Below, piece after piece: positions 13,201 through 25,085 of a stretch of 64,000 nt of DNA (positions within the stretch are counted from its first letter, which is position 1; every line of letters begins with the position of its first letter). The translations under genes and the position numbers were made by a program. The notes under the pieces are model-generated. The model saw only the letters and a list, made by a program, of their open reading frames with translations, was not told the origin of the DNA and did no database searches. The stretch is from positions 186,001-250,000 of the forward strand of contig NW_019775869.1 of assembly GCF_001039355.2 (NCBI RefSeq), given 5' to 3'. Source of the stretch: Lingula anatina (taxonomy: Eukaryota; Brachiopoda; Lingulata; Lingulida; Lingulidae).

Positions 13201-16200
13201 ATCCCCTATTTCAATAGAGCATTTGCCTCTAATACAAAGTGCGGTAGGGAGTTATTACCTACGATTACCTTGTATTTCAATTTTGCTATTGCAACTCTAC
13301 TGCACACACAGTGAAGGCAAACGAAAGCAAACATGTTGACCAAGTCCTTGGGCCACTCCAAAATATATATTTTGGTTGGGTTTTACAAATATTACAGTGC
13401 TGCATTGTGAATAACCGCTATATAAAAAAACTTATCTGACGTCAAAAAGCGAGTATCATATAAACGGAAGTTAGCATAAGTTAGAATATATAATCGATTC
13501 CTGCATAAATGTTAGAGTAACACTTGACGGCTGTTGATGAATTGTCGATCAGGTTCCCACACCATGCTGTAGTTCGCGACCCGATCCTTAAGAGCAATCC
13601 AATATCTGTTATCTGTGGAAGGTCAACGCTTACCATTATGTTGTGCCATCATCTACAAAGTTTATCCTGTGATTAAGTAAAGGTCTTCAAAACTATCTGA
13701 TTGCCTTGTCTTGATACACCCAAAACAAATGGTGGCAAAAGATAATATGCTATTTAATATGATAACTTACGGACAGTACTATTCTACAATTAAATTTTAC
13801 CGGACTAAGAGTGCTGAAGAGACACGTATTTTATAGCTATCCATAGTATTTAGTTATGACATTATGCATATACTGAGCGTGAACGTAACTCCTTATCTTT
13901 AATTCTCATAAAATTGCGGTTTGTGAAAAGAAGTCATACATACTCGTAATTATAAATATCATAGCACTAATGGATGGTCAAGAATATTCTTCTTTAAAAA
14001 AATCACTTGAGCCGACAACGAATGCTTTGTTAAGGGCGTTCAGCACTCGCCTGTGCGCAAACACTACAGCTGTGATAATGTCCATGACGTCAAGACCCAG
14101 CACTTGAAATTCAAAACTAGGTCACTAATTAACTACGATCACGTTTGTGGACAAAATTACACGCAGGTGGTATTGATCAAGATGATGGTAGAGTGTTTGA
14201 CCGATTTCTCAGAAGTGTCGTGCTTAGTCATAGTTTGTGCACAACGTGTACACTTGAAAGAAAATGTGACAGAGTCATATGACAGGAAGATAGTGAAATC
14301 TCTAATATTCAAACGCAATAGGCAATTCTCAATTGTAAGAACTGAATTTTCATGCATGTTAACTGAGAGAAACGAAAATCATTCTGCAATTAAGGCTAAT
14401 TCGAATTTTTTTATTTCTTTACGTTAGTTTGCAGATAATCTCAAGCTTCTCAAGATTGTTCTGAAAATGTGAAAATATATCTAAATATCGAATCACCCAC
14501 TGCATGCAATGGGGGTGGGGGGGTGGGGGTGGGGGGGCAAAATGGACTATCGCCAACAAGTAGACACTGTACCAGAAAAGTACTGTGCATTATTATAGGA
14601 CATAAAACGCCTATGGTAGCAATTACATACCAAAGCTGAAACTTATGGGGAAGTTCGACTACTTTATTATCAAAATTAATTTAGTGGAAGGATATGGGAG
14701 ATAATGGTTACATAGACAAAAAAAAGAATTTCCCTATAATTGAGTTATTTTCTCTTCCATACCATCTGAAGAGGCTGCGTAAAGGAGTGAAGACAAAAAT
14801 GATTTTGAACACATATTTTGAATTGAGATTAACAGGTTTAAGTCTATGCGATCTAAATGATGGTCACTTCGATTCAACACATGTTCAAAAACGAAAACGC
14901 ATACATAAACACTTTTCACATGCGCGTACAATACCGAATTTCTAAATATTTTTTTGCCCCCTTGGGATTCTGTATCCTTTGCTCGGCATTTTAATTTCCA
15001 GCACCTATAAAAATCTTCTGGTTTGCTTTTTATGGGGTGAACGATACAGACATTAATAATACCACAAAAATGGCAATTTTTAAAATACAGAATGAACAAA
15101 AATACGATATGGCAGCTTTGAACCGAACGAGTATGTGTTAAACTGCAACGGTGACAGTGACGCCACGGAAAGACGCATTTATCAGAATATTATAGGCATT
15201 TACAGAACTGAGCTAGTCAACCATAAAAACCAATTACCAGGTTATCGGCGTTCGAATCGTTATTTCACCGTGACAGAAAAGAGTAACCGTTTGGAACCAA
15301 TTACCAACGTTGTCGTCCTGTCAGATCTTGTATCGATTTATACAATATTTCAGTGATGATCTGTGCCAATCCCTTGGCATCAAAACAATTGATGTCTCCT
15401 CATTAACACAAGCGAAAGCATAAGTAAAGTGCAAGCACAAATGTGGTGTTCGAAACTTGGCAGGTGACGGCTGCTTTTATTGAAAAGTTCCTCTACTGAA
15501 AGAAATGGTGTTGAGTTATTATGTAGTATTGAATAATGTTGAGTAATAAAATCACGTAATGTTATAGCATGAATAATAAATACACAGGCAAAGAGTGCAC
15601 ACATTTTCATTTGTGTGTTTGCAAACCCGGTGTAACGTCATATACATACCTCAATTTTTAAGTGCTCCTAACTGAGACAAGTCGTGCATAAGAACTCGGT
15701 TAAACATGACATGGATTAGCTAATTTATTTCACATAAACAGGAAATTATTCGCGCGTCTTTTCTGCCAATCCATATTGTTGGGGGTGAGCCACCCACGCG
15801 CAGCGTGATAATAAAGTAAGAAGCACCTAATTGGTAAATAGCCTGACAGTTGATAACCAAGATATGATTATCTGAAAACCGCTTGGCTTGATTTCCATTT
15901 CATATGGAAACATCAAAGGACAGTGACCTAAACATAACAGATTCTGTCTAATTTTGCATTTGTTTTACCTATAGGTAAATTTGTAGATAGAAATAGAATA
16001 AAATGCCTTCTGTCAATTCTTTTATATTGGAGAAACACGGTTTCCTATTTATGTTTATAAATTTTAATAAGTTTCTTTGGTGATGCGTTTTTTCCAGAAC
16101 TTGCTTACGATTATTTGTCGAATCCGATTACACATTACTTATCTTCATTGTACCTGGCGCCGTCAGCATTGTTAAAGTGGCCCAATCCCAGTTCTCTACG

Positions 16201-19200
16201 CTGTCGCAAGCCTGGAGTAACAGAATAAATACATAAATGACATTTCATTTTATTCATCGAGACAATATTGAAGTTATATTTCCCCATATTACGCTTGCAA
16301 ACAGTTTTCTAATATGGAAAAAAACCCGCTGCAATATAATCAGAATTATACTATATTGGCAATGACATCACACGCATTGAATGAATCAAGGTATTGATGA
16401 ACAGCAGTGTGTGTTCATATCATTCAAACATCCCTAACGTTGATGAAACAGTTCTTGCACCAGAAATAATGCACAGCGGGATTTGATATGAAAGTTGGAA
16501 CATGTGAGTTAATTACCCAAGAGGAAATGACAACGATGGACCGCAAGCAACATGCAAAAGAAACACAATACTTGAAAGCAGAAATATTTTCAAATCATTC
16601 AATAAAACTTGCAAAGATCACCATGACTAACCTTCCTGTTAAGATATGGCCAAAGCATTTCAAAGCGCTCAATTTTAACATTTGGCTCTTCTTTGTAAAA
16701 CAGGTGTTGGTGCTTCCTCACACACTATCAGTAAACACGAAATAACAAAACATAAGCTTAGTTTTTTAATATTAATTTTCCAAAAAGGATATAGTTATTC
16801 AACGTAGAATAGCTATGATTTCAGCATGATCTAACACTCGTTAACAGTGGCAAATACATCGAAATTCATTGGTAGCAGTCTGATCACAACATACAAACAC
16901 CATGTCACCGAATCCATGACGCGGTATCGAATACATTTTAAAAATAAAACCAAACTCGAAAATGTGTCACTTCTATCTTACAACATCACTTAAATTCCAC
17001 CCAATCAACATGAGATGGTGAAGTTGTCGAATAATACGACAACGACATAAATTTATGTATGTTGTCGTCGTATATTACACGTATATGTTTATTTTCATGT
17101 TGCATTGACAACGAGATCTTATGACATTATATCTAACCTGTGACAGAAATCCATTTGAGTAAAAGATATAATTATAACTCAGTTTAGTGGTCAAAATGTT
17201 GTAAATGTCGTCCAGCACTTAAAATATATTTTATAACACGTAATGAATATACCACAGACCATAGGACGTTTTTTATAACGTTACCACAATTACGGTAACG
17301 TTTATAAAACGAAACGAGCCGAAAATAGAATGATGATGATGATGATGATAGTAACTATATAATAATGTTCTGTTTGCTGGGATATCACAGACCGCAGAAA
17401 TTATTTCCAGAGGACATTGGCCATTACTTCCTGTCACGTTTTTATGTGTCATTTGTGGCGGCGCCTCACGTGTTAGAGCGAACGTCGAGGACGCCCACTT
17501 ATTTCATCTGATCTTTTCGTGGCCTTTTCCACGCAGTCAGTAACATCACGAGAGAATGGTCAACACATTCTTATGAAAACACATGGGGACTGTCAGCGGC
17601 TAAATAGCCTTTCTGCCAAGGTCTCATGTTGACGGCTTGGTAATCTAGAAGCTTGACACGGAATTAGATTAGATTTCAAATTGGCATGTAAATACTTTTT
17701 GTGTGGTAGATTTGTTGCTGAGAGTTATTTTTTCTGATTAACATTAATGTTTTTTATGTTTCTTAAAAAAGCTTTCCGCCATAATTCAATGAAAGTAATA
17801 TTATACCAGACACTACTCCATAACACTACCTCCGGCGCATACGACTTTTGACTGGATAGCTTTGGCACCAAACACACCCCCAAAGAATCGTAACCCAAAA
17901 GCGCTATGCCAGATTTTCTAGATTTATGGTCTCATGGGTAATGACCTTCTTCCAGACAGTCACAGCGTTTGTATAGATGATAATCACATTTTCATGAAGA
18001 ATGTGCAACTTAGTATTATTTGCTTTAAGAAAGTAAGTCTGAATGTAAGGAAAGGTGACCGGATTCACCACTCGTGCGTTGTAATCTAATATTTCACAGA
18101 GGGAATATATGCACTTAGCTTCTATTCCAATGTACATTTGCCCCTGGCCAAACTAAAGATACAACATCTTACTGTACTGAGTATCACTCTAACATACGTT
18201 TAAAATCTTTCTAATATAAATCATTTTTTCCAAACCATTCATTCATTTTCTGCATGTTTCATTATGCAAAATGTCGAAAATATGTTATTTTACGTTAAAA
18301 TTGCCCCCATTCTCGCAACTGTTTTCCTTTTTCGTTTAAATACACTCAGATCACATTAATGTACATATAATCACTGACATGAACATCAAAACTGCCTGTT
18401 TTCAAGAATACGCATCAGCGGATTTTCGACATCTTTCTTTTAAGGAACTGCTGTCTTGTTCCCTGACAACGAATTCTCAGCAGATATTGCCTACAGCCTC
18501 AAGCAGTAGCCTTATGTTAACTACATTCTACAAAGAACCACGCGCCAAGCTTCAGGGCGCACCTGCAGCATGCGCGGTTCCTTGACAGGCTGTGCTGCCG
18601 TAGGTGGCGGCCATTCTTTCGTGAATAGTGAACATTAGACTACTAGATTAGCAACTAAAGTAGAGTATCTCGAAGAAAATCTCTTTACATTTCTCTCTCT
18701 GGGCTTAACTTGCCCGGAATCGATGTCGCACAGACTCGAAGCTTATGTTCAAGGCTATCTAGCATGGATAAGATACTAGATTAAAGCTCCTAAATTGTAT
18801 TTATTTGAGGTAAATTTCTTCGCGGGTTGAAGTTTCTGGGCCTTAAGAGACTAAATCCTCAACCCGTAGAAAACAAAGTGTTCGGACAGACGTGTAACAA
18901 AAACAGCTGAGAATACCAGTTGCATCTGGTATAAAGACCACGTCCTTTAATTTACAATTCAATTTGTGGACTAACAGAAAAGCCGACATTGTGGCTAAGC
19001 GTTTTATCTCCATTTCTACACATTCAACGAGACTTGTATGTAGGAAACGAAACATATTGATATTATTTTCCTTAGAACCGTTCGCCAAAATTACAATTTT
19101 GCAAGTCAGTTTAATACTTGCCCAAAACTGCATGCTGCTACGCTGAGTATCGTTAGAAGACGAAAAAATTATAGGGGCATTCAGTACAAAATTTTTGCAT

Positions 19201-22200
19201 GTAATTGTATAAATAGCCATTATCCACGTACTGAGCTCTCAAATGGTCATAAGGAAAACCCTTACTATAAGGAAATCAGATTTGTCTGAAAATTTTTGAC
19301 GAGGTTTAATTACGAAAATTACCTCCAAAACAGTACAATAATAAGCCTGTGCACAAATACGCCGCTGATTAATGAAACTAATTTTAGAAAGATGAACACT
19401 AATGACGGTTTTTACATTATTATTTCCTCGGCTTAATAGGTCGGCTTAAGACTACACGTGCGGACTTTTTGGTACTGAAGGTAAACAGCTTTCGCTTTGC
19501 TTTATCAACCAGTTAAGAGGCTGACCAGTGAGCACAATCGAAAGCGTCTTAAAGTTTTACTCTTTTTTGCCGAAAAAAAAAAAAAAAAAAAAAAAAAAAA
19601 ACGAGCGGGAACTCTTGCAAAAAATTAATAACTCAATAAGTAAAAGAATATGTATTGGACATAGAGAATCAGCATGTCTACTAGTATGTTTGCTCTACAT
19701 TGAGCCAATATGGTTCGTGGGCGTCTGTTTCACTGGAGATGGTCTTTTATTGTACAAGCGTTTGCCCCAAATAACCGCAATTGATGGAACTTGCTAGAAA
19801 TTGATCATTTGGATGCAAACTTGGCTAGGAGTAGGCCCTATGTGTTCTGATCATGCCCGGAATGATTCATGTTGTTCACTTTTATACAGTTTCTATAGTT
19901 TACTTTTTAAACATCTGTGAGGCAAAGAAGTGAACTTTCAGTACCCTCTACCAAGCCACAGATTGATTTTCACTTGACATTCACAGATTTGGTTTTGGTC
20001 AATTCATGACTCAATCCTCTAATGCGTGGCGCTGGTAGAGGGTTGATATTTAGAGCGATACGGATTTTGACTGCACTTTCGATACTCTTTATACTGCAAC
20101 TCCATTTCATTGCCTGAAAACAACAAACCAGTTATGTTTACCAGATGATTCTCTTTCAATTTTGAGTTCCTGAAAGTAACGTATTATTACTATCTATCAC
20201 CATCATAGTCCCCATGATGCATGATCTTGCTTTTTTATATGACAAAAACACAGTTCTGATATTTAGAGAAGTGTTATGATAATGACGTAATCATGATTAT
20301 CGATAACATAACGTTACCTTTTTTTATAATAATACGTTACCGATTCCCTGTAAAATTCGGACTGTTCCAGTAAAAGTCACTTACTGGCCCAGTTAATTTT
20401 TTTCCGATGTTAAAAAAAACAAACAAACAAAAAAAAAACGTTATCTATATATGCACCAGACTCTGCAGAACTCTGACGTTTTGGGGCCAGCTGATTTGTT
20501 CCAGTTACGCACAAACCCTAGTTAGGCGACGTTCAGTAAGTTTCAGCTTGTTATAAAGAAGAATATGTTCCTATGTTCCATACGACTCGTTAAGGAAAAA
20601 AAAAAAACATTTAGAGTTATAAGGGGGCGAATTCTGAGAAGTCTACTGTAGCAACTCCACGAATTTTACATTTCACTTACTTTTTTTTACAAAAAGGAAA
20701 GTTTCTTTGGAGCGAAATAGCCCCATTGTTGTTATGAATAAAACTACTTACACTGCCAAGGCGTTTTTGAGGCGGTTTTACATTTATGTGGAGACTTCAG
20801 CAACAAACAGGTTTGGTATTTGTCAAAACGCCTCGGGGATCTGAAGAGGAGTTCCTACCCCGTTTCTTGTCATGATTTTGCATGATAATTTGAAGATTCC
20901 TAACCGATAATGGTTTCGTCGCCTTGAGACTCCGAGACGTACTCAAACCTGTTCCCTTGAATCAGTACACACTTATGAGATTTGTCGCACAAAAGTGCAA
21001 ATTGTTACTCTCGAGGGCCAGTAAAACCGGAAAAGCCCATTTCAGATTGCATAATATACTATAAAAATATAATAAAAAATCTAAACACTGTCGAGTTTTC
21101 CGGTACAAGGCAGTCAAAACGTTTCACACAAAGCCACAGATTACGATATTTTGTTTTTGGTTTGTCGGTGCTCCTTTCTATTTTGACCAAACGGAAACGT
21201 TTTCACTGCCATGTGGATCCCTGAGCTTCCGTTCCATCCCTCTCGCTGGATCTCCACCAACCGGGCTGGCAATTGAACACGTGCTTGGGCTTAAGCAAGT
21301 AGCTCTGGAGCTCTATTTCTGCCCTGTCCTACCCTACGCAACCCGGTCTTTGGTTGATGCGTAATGAAGTTTCTAGTATTCATTGCACAAATGAAGATTG
21401 GCGACATTTTCGGTTTTACTGCCCCCCCCCCCCTTTCCTAACAATACGCAAACGTCTTCAAGTTCAGAAAATGATATTTTTAATATATCCAAGATCAGGA
21501 AGATATCGATTTATATACTTTCAACATCAACAAGCACTGTGACATTACAGCAATGCATAACCTTCCAACAAGGAAAAAGTAAATTGTAATAAATAAGCAC
21601 ATTTATCACCTTAACAAACTTATATATACTTAAACCACAAATAATGCTAAAGTGTGCGGTCAAGTTCGTATCAGACAGTATAAGCAGCTTCAACTGCTCA
21701 GAACTGCTATTCACCATAAAACAATTATCTCAAAGTGCACTCATCACTTTTCTAACATGGTAACTGCATTAAACGGGCAATCTGTTAAATTGAAAATAAT
21801 CTATACATCACAGAGTAGAAAACTGCTTTTATTTAATTTTTTTCTGTATACACAAATACATCACAAATTAAGATGCAGAAACTGCTTAAATGGGTAAAAC
21901 ATTCTTCTTTTGGTATGGTTATATTGCATCATATAGTAATGAATAACACAGTGGCAACGAAACTGCCATACTTAAATGTAAAAGCGAATAAATGACCAAT
22001 TGATATATATATATATATATATTATTTAAAGATAGGATATAAAAAAACACCAATGAAAATCTAATATATTTGCAATTTTTCAGGATTCGGGATGACGACT
22101 CCAAGGACAATGGCTGGCAAAATAATCCTGATATTCTATGGATTCCTTGGTTGTGCAGGTGCAATTCTATTCTTCAACTTGTTCCTTGAAAGGATCATAA

Positions 22201-22967
22201 CATTCTTGGCATATGTCTTAAGACGTATACATGAACACGATCTACGACGCAAAGGACTACTAACCAAGGACAAAAATGGCCGCCGTGGTTCTCAGGGTTC
22301 GGAGGACAACTTGGATTCATGGAAACCGTCTGTGTACTGGGTGATGCTGATATTAATGCTGGGGGCCATTGTCATTGCGTGCTGTGCCTCTGCACTCTAT
22401 CATCCAGTAGAACAATGGACCTACTTCGAGGCCATCTACTTCTGTTTTGTTACCTTTGCAACAATTGGATTTGGTGACCTTGTTGTCAGTCAGTCAGCTG
22501 ATTATCAAAACATAAATGTTCACATTTATAGATTCATGAACTTCATCTTAATTGTTTTAGGTTGCTGTTGCATTTACAGCCTTTTTAATGTGATTTCTAT
22601 TGTGATAAAGCAAGTTCTCAACTGGCTGATTCGTAAGCTGGACTGCAAGACATGCCAACCACGCCCCAAGCCCCGTCCAAGAAGGAATGCAATCACTCCT
22701 GGTCACCTGCAACGAGCAACAAAAAAGAGTGATTCTACAGATGTAGATTCAAATTATGACAGTGACTACTCAAGACGGGGATCAGGGGAGATGATTTCCA
22801 TGAAAGATTTCCTTCAAAATAACAAAATATCCTTACTTATGATGCAAAAACAACTGCATGATACATCAAGGCAAGCCATTTTTCAAAATGGCAGCAGCAG
22901 CGGTTTCCAAGGCGGAGTCGGACCTTTGGCAATTTTAAACAAAAAATTAGGTCAAGAAGATGTGTAA
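4921..22967 (+). CDS. Two-pore-domain K+ channel, THIK (KCNK12/KCNK13) type, whole gene
   Basis: Predicted plasma-membrane leak potassium channel of the K2P family, THIK branch. Joining 4921-5272 and 22084-22967 gives 411 aa, close to the 408 aa of human KCNK13. Layout: cytosolic N-terminus with the THIK signature GCCTRLHLREDNARF (11-25); TM1 about 25-46; extracellular cap helices with a sequon NTT at 74; pore 1 with filter GFG at 118-120; TM2 about 129-163; TM3 about 201-223 after the conserved WKPSVYWVM; pore 2 with GFG at 246-248; TM4 about 268-293; a basic, Ser/Asp-rich cytosolic tail. Two P-loops in one chain mean it would work as a dimer. Whether it is the KCNK12 or KCNK13 form cannot be said, since the two arose within vertebrates. 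GT-AG intron of 16.8 kb. Confidence 0.95.
7921..7951. repeat. Poly-T run
   Basis: About 31 consecutive T. Frames across it on either strand give only poly-Phe or poly-Lys and are not genes. It may be the tail of an old minus-strand retroposon, but I see no recognisable body beside it. Confidence 0.9.
9062..9261. mobile_element. 200-bp foldback MITE-like element
   Basis: Begins GGCCGCGTTCACAAC and ends with the reverse complement GTTGTGAACGCGGCC. The arms stay alignable for roughly 80 bp (matching blocks around CTAACTAGT / ACTAGTTGGT and TCAAATATGGCGCG / CGCGCCATATTTGA), so nearly the whole element folds back on itself. TAT flanks both ends (9059-9061 and 9262-9264), a likely 3-bp target-site duplication. 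It is clearly GC-richer than the intron around it and encodes nothing: a non-autonomous DNA transposon. Confidence 0.85.
9912..9939. repeat. TCTA/TC-rich microsatellite
   Basis: Imperfect run of TCTATC and TCTC units in the KCNK intron. No coding role. Confidence 0.7.
10226..10268. repeat. (CA)n dinucleotide microsatellite
   Basis: About 21 CA units, followed directly by a GC-rich alternating purine-pyrimidine stretch (GCGCACGCGCGGGCGCGTGT region up to about 10290). Any open frame through it gives only His/Thr repeats. Confidence 0.95.
12841..13150. mobile_element. 310-bp foldback element with AAGT target-site duplication
   Basis: The first about 56 bp (GCAAATTGTCAAGCTGATTT onward, through GGTCGCCCTCTTCATT and AATGATTCAGT) recur inverted at the right end (ACTGAATCATT, AATGAAGAGGGCGACC, then the end GACAATTTAC). 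AAGT occurs immediately outside both ends (12837-12840 and 13151-13154). There is no transposase; the short open frame on the minus strand inside it is incidental. A non-autonomous TIR element of unassigned superfamily. Confidence 0.85.
14511..14537 (+). other. G-quadruplex-capable tract
   Basis: Four G runs of 5, 7, 5 and 7 bases, separated by single T loops, in the KCNK intron. This satisfies the usual four-tract G-quadruplex pattern on the plus (sense) strand, so it would be present in the pre-mRNA as well. Confidence 0.85.
17034..17076. repeat. Short imperfect hairpin
   Basis: Arms ATACGACAACGACAT and ATGTTGTCGTCGTAT pair with few mismatches around an AT-rich centre. Too short to call an element. 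Confidence 0.55.
17268..17310. repeat. Short imperfect hairpin
   Basis: Arms TTTTATAACGTTACC and GGTAACGTTTATAAAA pair with one bulge across a loop of about 8 bases. A similar TAACGTTACC stretch occurs again near 20318-20342, so it may be a scrap of a dispersed element. Confidence 0.55.
19573..19601. repeat. Poly-A run
   Basis: 29 consecutive A in the KCNK intron; the frame through it is poly-Lys and not a gene. Confidence 0.9.
22084..22967 (+). CDS. KCNK (THIK-type) exon 2, terminal coding exon
   Basis: Starts after TTTTTCAG with GATTCGGGATG, which completes GGA TTC GGG = GFG of pore 1. Encodes residues 118-411 and ends in TAA. It holds TM2, the TM2-TM3 linker with a basic RRIHEHDLRRKG segment, TM3, pore 2 (FATIGFGDLVVSQ), TM4 (GCCCIYSLFNVISIVIKQ) and the tail. 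The tail carries a basic Pro stretch (RPKPRPRR) and an acidic Ser cluster with DSTDVD at about 334-339. Confidence 0.95.
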
Positions 22968-24520
22968 ACATTGTCTAGATACATGTAATAAGTTTCATCT
23001 TTCTAAATATGCAATTCAGTTGTGTTGTGTGGACATGCACATATAAATACACATTTATAGGTATTCATAATCATAAGACATTGCTTGGTTAACAGACAGC
23101 TTAGCTGTTATTTAATTTCCGTAAGGCAAACAAGGAGTTTCATGGGTGGAATTGTGTTAGATAATAATCATGGTTGTGACACAAAACACTTAAAATTTTG
23201 ATTGTGTGATAAACCACTTTTACAATTTTTAATCTCTGTAATATTATTGTTTGATTTATTTGAAGTCTAAGGGTGCATTCCCAGAGATTTAGATTTAGAT
23301 CGACCTAACTCCCTGGGGGTTCACGCTAAATTGCAGTCAGCCAAGTTAATTACCCACTTACAGCTTTTAGTAGGCGGGACAGACGCTTAAGCCGGCTAAG
23401 CTGACAGTAATCTAGTGAGACTCCCCACAGGGATATATCGATCTAAAATCTATGGGAATGGGGTCTAAGTAATTGACAGCCAAGTTTACTTCGTACAAAC
23501 TACGGCAGGTTTCTAAGAAAACTTCAGAAAGGGAAAATTCCAGCAACTATACCATTAATTTAGTGCCGTTGATGTGGCTACCTCATACACTTTTTTCTTC
23601 TTGCAAACCACAGATTATTTGAAACCTCAACCCAAAGCAAATCCCCTTTATTACCAATGTTGAAAAAATCATAACTTATATCCCTAATTACCATTCCAAG
23701 GTAGTTGACATTAGAAAAACATTCCCCATTTGGCTAAACTAGATTTAAATTATTCAAAACATCTCCAAGTGAACAATGTACACCACACATTTGGGTTCAC
23801 CTCTTGGTACAAAGGCACTTTCAATTTAGGTCTTGGTCTCACAAAAACTCAGGGTTGTAAGATTTAGAAAAAGAATCTGAAGATGGTATATATAGCAATT
23901 TATGTCACAGATACAAAGTTTTATCTTTTCATCATTAATCTTTTCATTAAGATGTGTACATGCACCCCTTCCCCTTAAAAAATAACAAATAGCCCATTCA
24001 AGTGATAAGTGTTCATTGCTAGTGTTCGTCTCTTGCAACTGAGATGAAACTTATCAGACATATGCTTGGTTCTTTGTCATCCATCTTTGCCATCAATATT
24101 AGGCAATATAGCACACAATGACTTTGACTTGCTTAATACACAATTATATATACACATTTATTGACATAAAACATGTTACCATAGAGACGCAATCTGTGAA
24201 ATCAAGACAAAACCTTTGTGAATCTTTCTTGTAAACTCTTCTAGATGTGTTTCTTAATTTAGATCAGGTTAGTCACTTTGTTTGACACAGTGTGTATATA
24301 CATATATATTTCATTTGTAGTGATGGTAAACTCATTCCAACTTCTTTAACAATTTATCACTTTATTCTCTTACAATAATCCATTCAATAATATAAATATA
24401 TATTGCCTTAATAACCATGTGCACAAGTTTAAAATAAGTACTGTTTTTGTGGACATGCTGCAATGGTGCATCTCTTCTTACATTTGTTTGTCATTCTTGA
24501 ATAAATAATACGTCTTTATC
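22968..24520 (+). other. Probable 3' UTR and flank of the KCNK gene
   Basis: No conserved frame follows the stop codon. The first canonical polyadenylation signal I find on the plus strand is AATAAA at 24500-24505, which would give a 3' UTR of about 1.5 kb containing a transposon copy (23271-23465). Several ATTTA pentamers are present. The true end could be elsewhere, since weaker signals exist. Confidence 0.4.
23271..23465. mobile_element. MITE family 1, copy A (195 bp, TAA target-site duplication)
   Basis: Ends GGGTGCATTCCCAGAG and (inverted) GACCCCATTCCCATAG, then AGATTTAGATCGA-like inner TIR sequence on both sides. TAA sits immediately outside each end (23268-23270, 23466-23468). A second copy lies at 33494-33708 in a TBCB intron, sharing the core TCGACCTAACTCCCTGGGGG, TTCACGCTAAAT, GTAGGCGGGACAGAC and TAATCTAGTGAGACTCCCC. 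A 3-bp TAA duplication and TIRs starting with G-rich sequence are typical of PIF/Harbinger MITEs; that assignment is inference. Confidence 0.85.
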
Positions 24521-24748
24521 AATTTTCAACCATTGTGGAGGTTGTGTTTGCCTAGTTTACCAGTAACCCACTTTGTCACAATGACAGGAATGTATCAAGT
24601 GTATTGCTTTTTGCTCGATTATTGTCAATTTGGATGCACAAAGCTGCATAACAGCTCTGCTGCCTAGACATCCAGGTCCCACACAGTTGTAATGAAGAGT
24701 GCATTGATCAGACAGGAAAAAATTGAAGGGATGGGGGAATGTCTGAAG

Positions 24749-24910
24749 CTGGGGTAGCGCTATTTAGCCAAATGCTAAAACGTACTTAAATTGGCTAAAG
24801 AAAAAGGGCTTGATTTGACATGTTTTAGCCAAATTATAACCATTTTGATAACAAATTGACAAAAATGTGGTGATATGGCTAAGCGAAAAAAATTGCTAAC
24901 GCTACCCCAG
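24749..24910. mobile_element. 162-bp TIR element
   Basis: Perfect 11-bp terminal inverted repeats CTGGGGTAGCG / CGCTACCCCAG, with further partial pairing inward (TTAGCCA / TGGCTAA). The interior repeats the motif TTAGCCAAA / TTGGCTAA. No clear target-site duplication is visible, so the termini are tentative. Confidence 0.65.
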
Positions 24911-25085
24911 AATGGTTGCGGGGATGGCAGTTGAATGGTTGTGGGAAGACTGGTTGAATGGTTGTGGAGATGGTAGTTAAACGGTTTAGGTGGGAATGGG
25001 AGTTGAACGGCAGTTGGGAGAGTGGTTGAACCATTGTGGGGGTCAGACAATTGAATGGTTGTGGGTAATGGTTAATTAGTAGTGG
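24911..25085. repeat. Degenerate GAATGGTTGTGGG minisatellite
   Basis: Diverged repeats of roughly 20-25 bp built around TTGAATGGTTGTGGGGATGG, about seven units, directly abutting the TIR element on its left. A frame on the reverse strand reads as a HNHSTSLPTTIQLP-type repeat but has no support as a gene. Confidence 0.7.

Larger units (their letters stand above)
5273..22083 (+). other. 16.8-kb intron of the KCNK gene
   Basis: Phase-1 intron between GTAAGT and TTTTTCAG, sitting between bases 1 and 2 of the first Gly codon of the pore-1 GFG. I found no conserved coding sequence within it. It holds foldback elements (9062-9261, 12841-13150), a poly-T run (7921-7951), a CA microsatellite (10226-10268), a G-quadruplex-like tract (14511-14537), a TGA trinucleotide run near 17331-17349, hairpins near 17034-17076 and 17268-17310, and a 29-bp poly-A (19573-19601). 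Confidence 0.85.

Noticed and set aside
14053-14427. 124-codon plus-strand frame in the KCNK intron
   Set aside because: No recognisable family or motif; also open on the opposite strand.
18843-19220. 125-codon minus-strand frame
   Set aside because: Random-looking composition, open frames also on the other strand, no homology recognised.
19938-20046. Inverted arms TACCCTCTACCA / TGGTAGAGGGT
   Set aside because: Arms of about 20 bp with mismatches and no target-site duplication; could be chance or a very old element.
20318-20342. AACGTTACC ... ACGTTACC repeat
   Set aside because: Too short to define an element, although it resembles the hairpin at 17268-17310.
24775-25050. Minus-strand HNHSTSLPT-type repetitive frame
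   Set aside because: Translation of the degenerate minisatellite and the adjoining TIR element.
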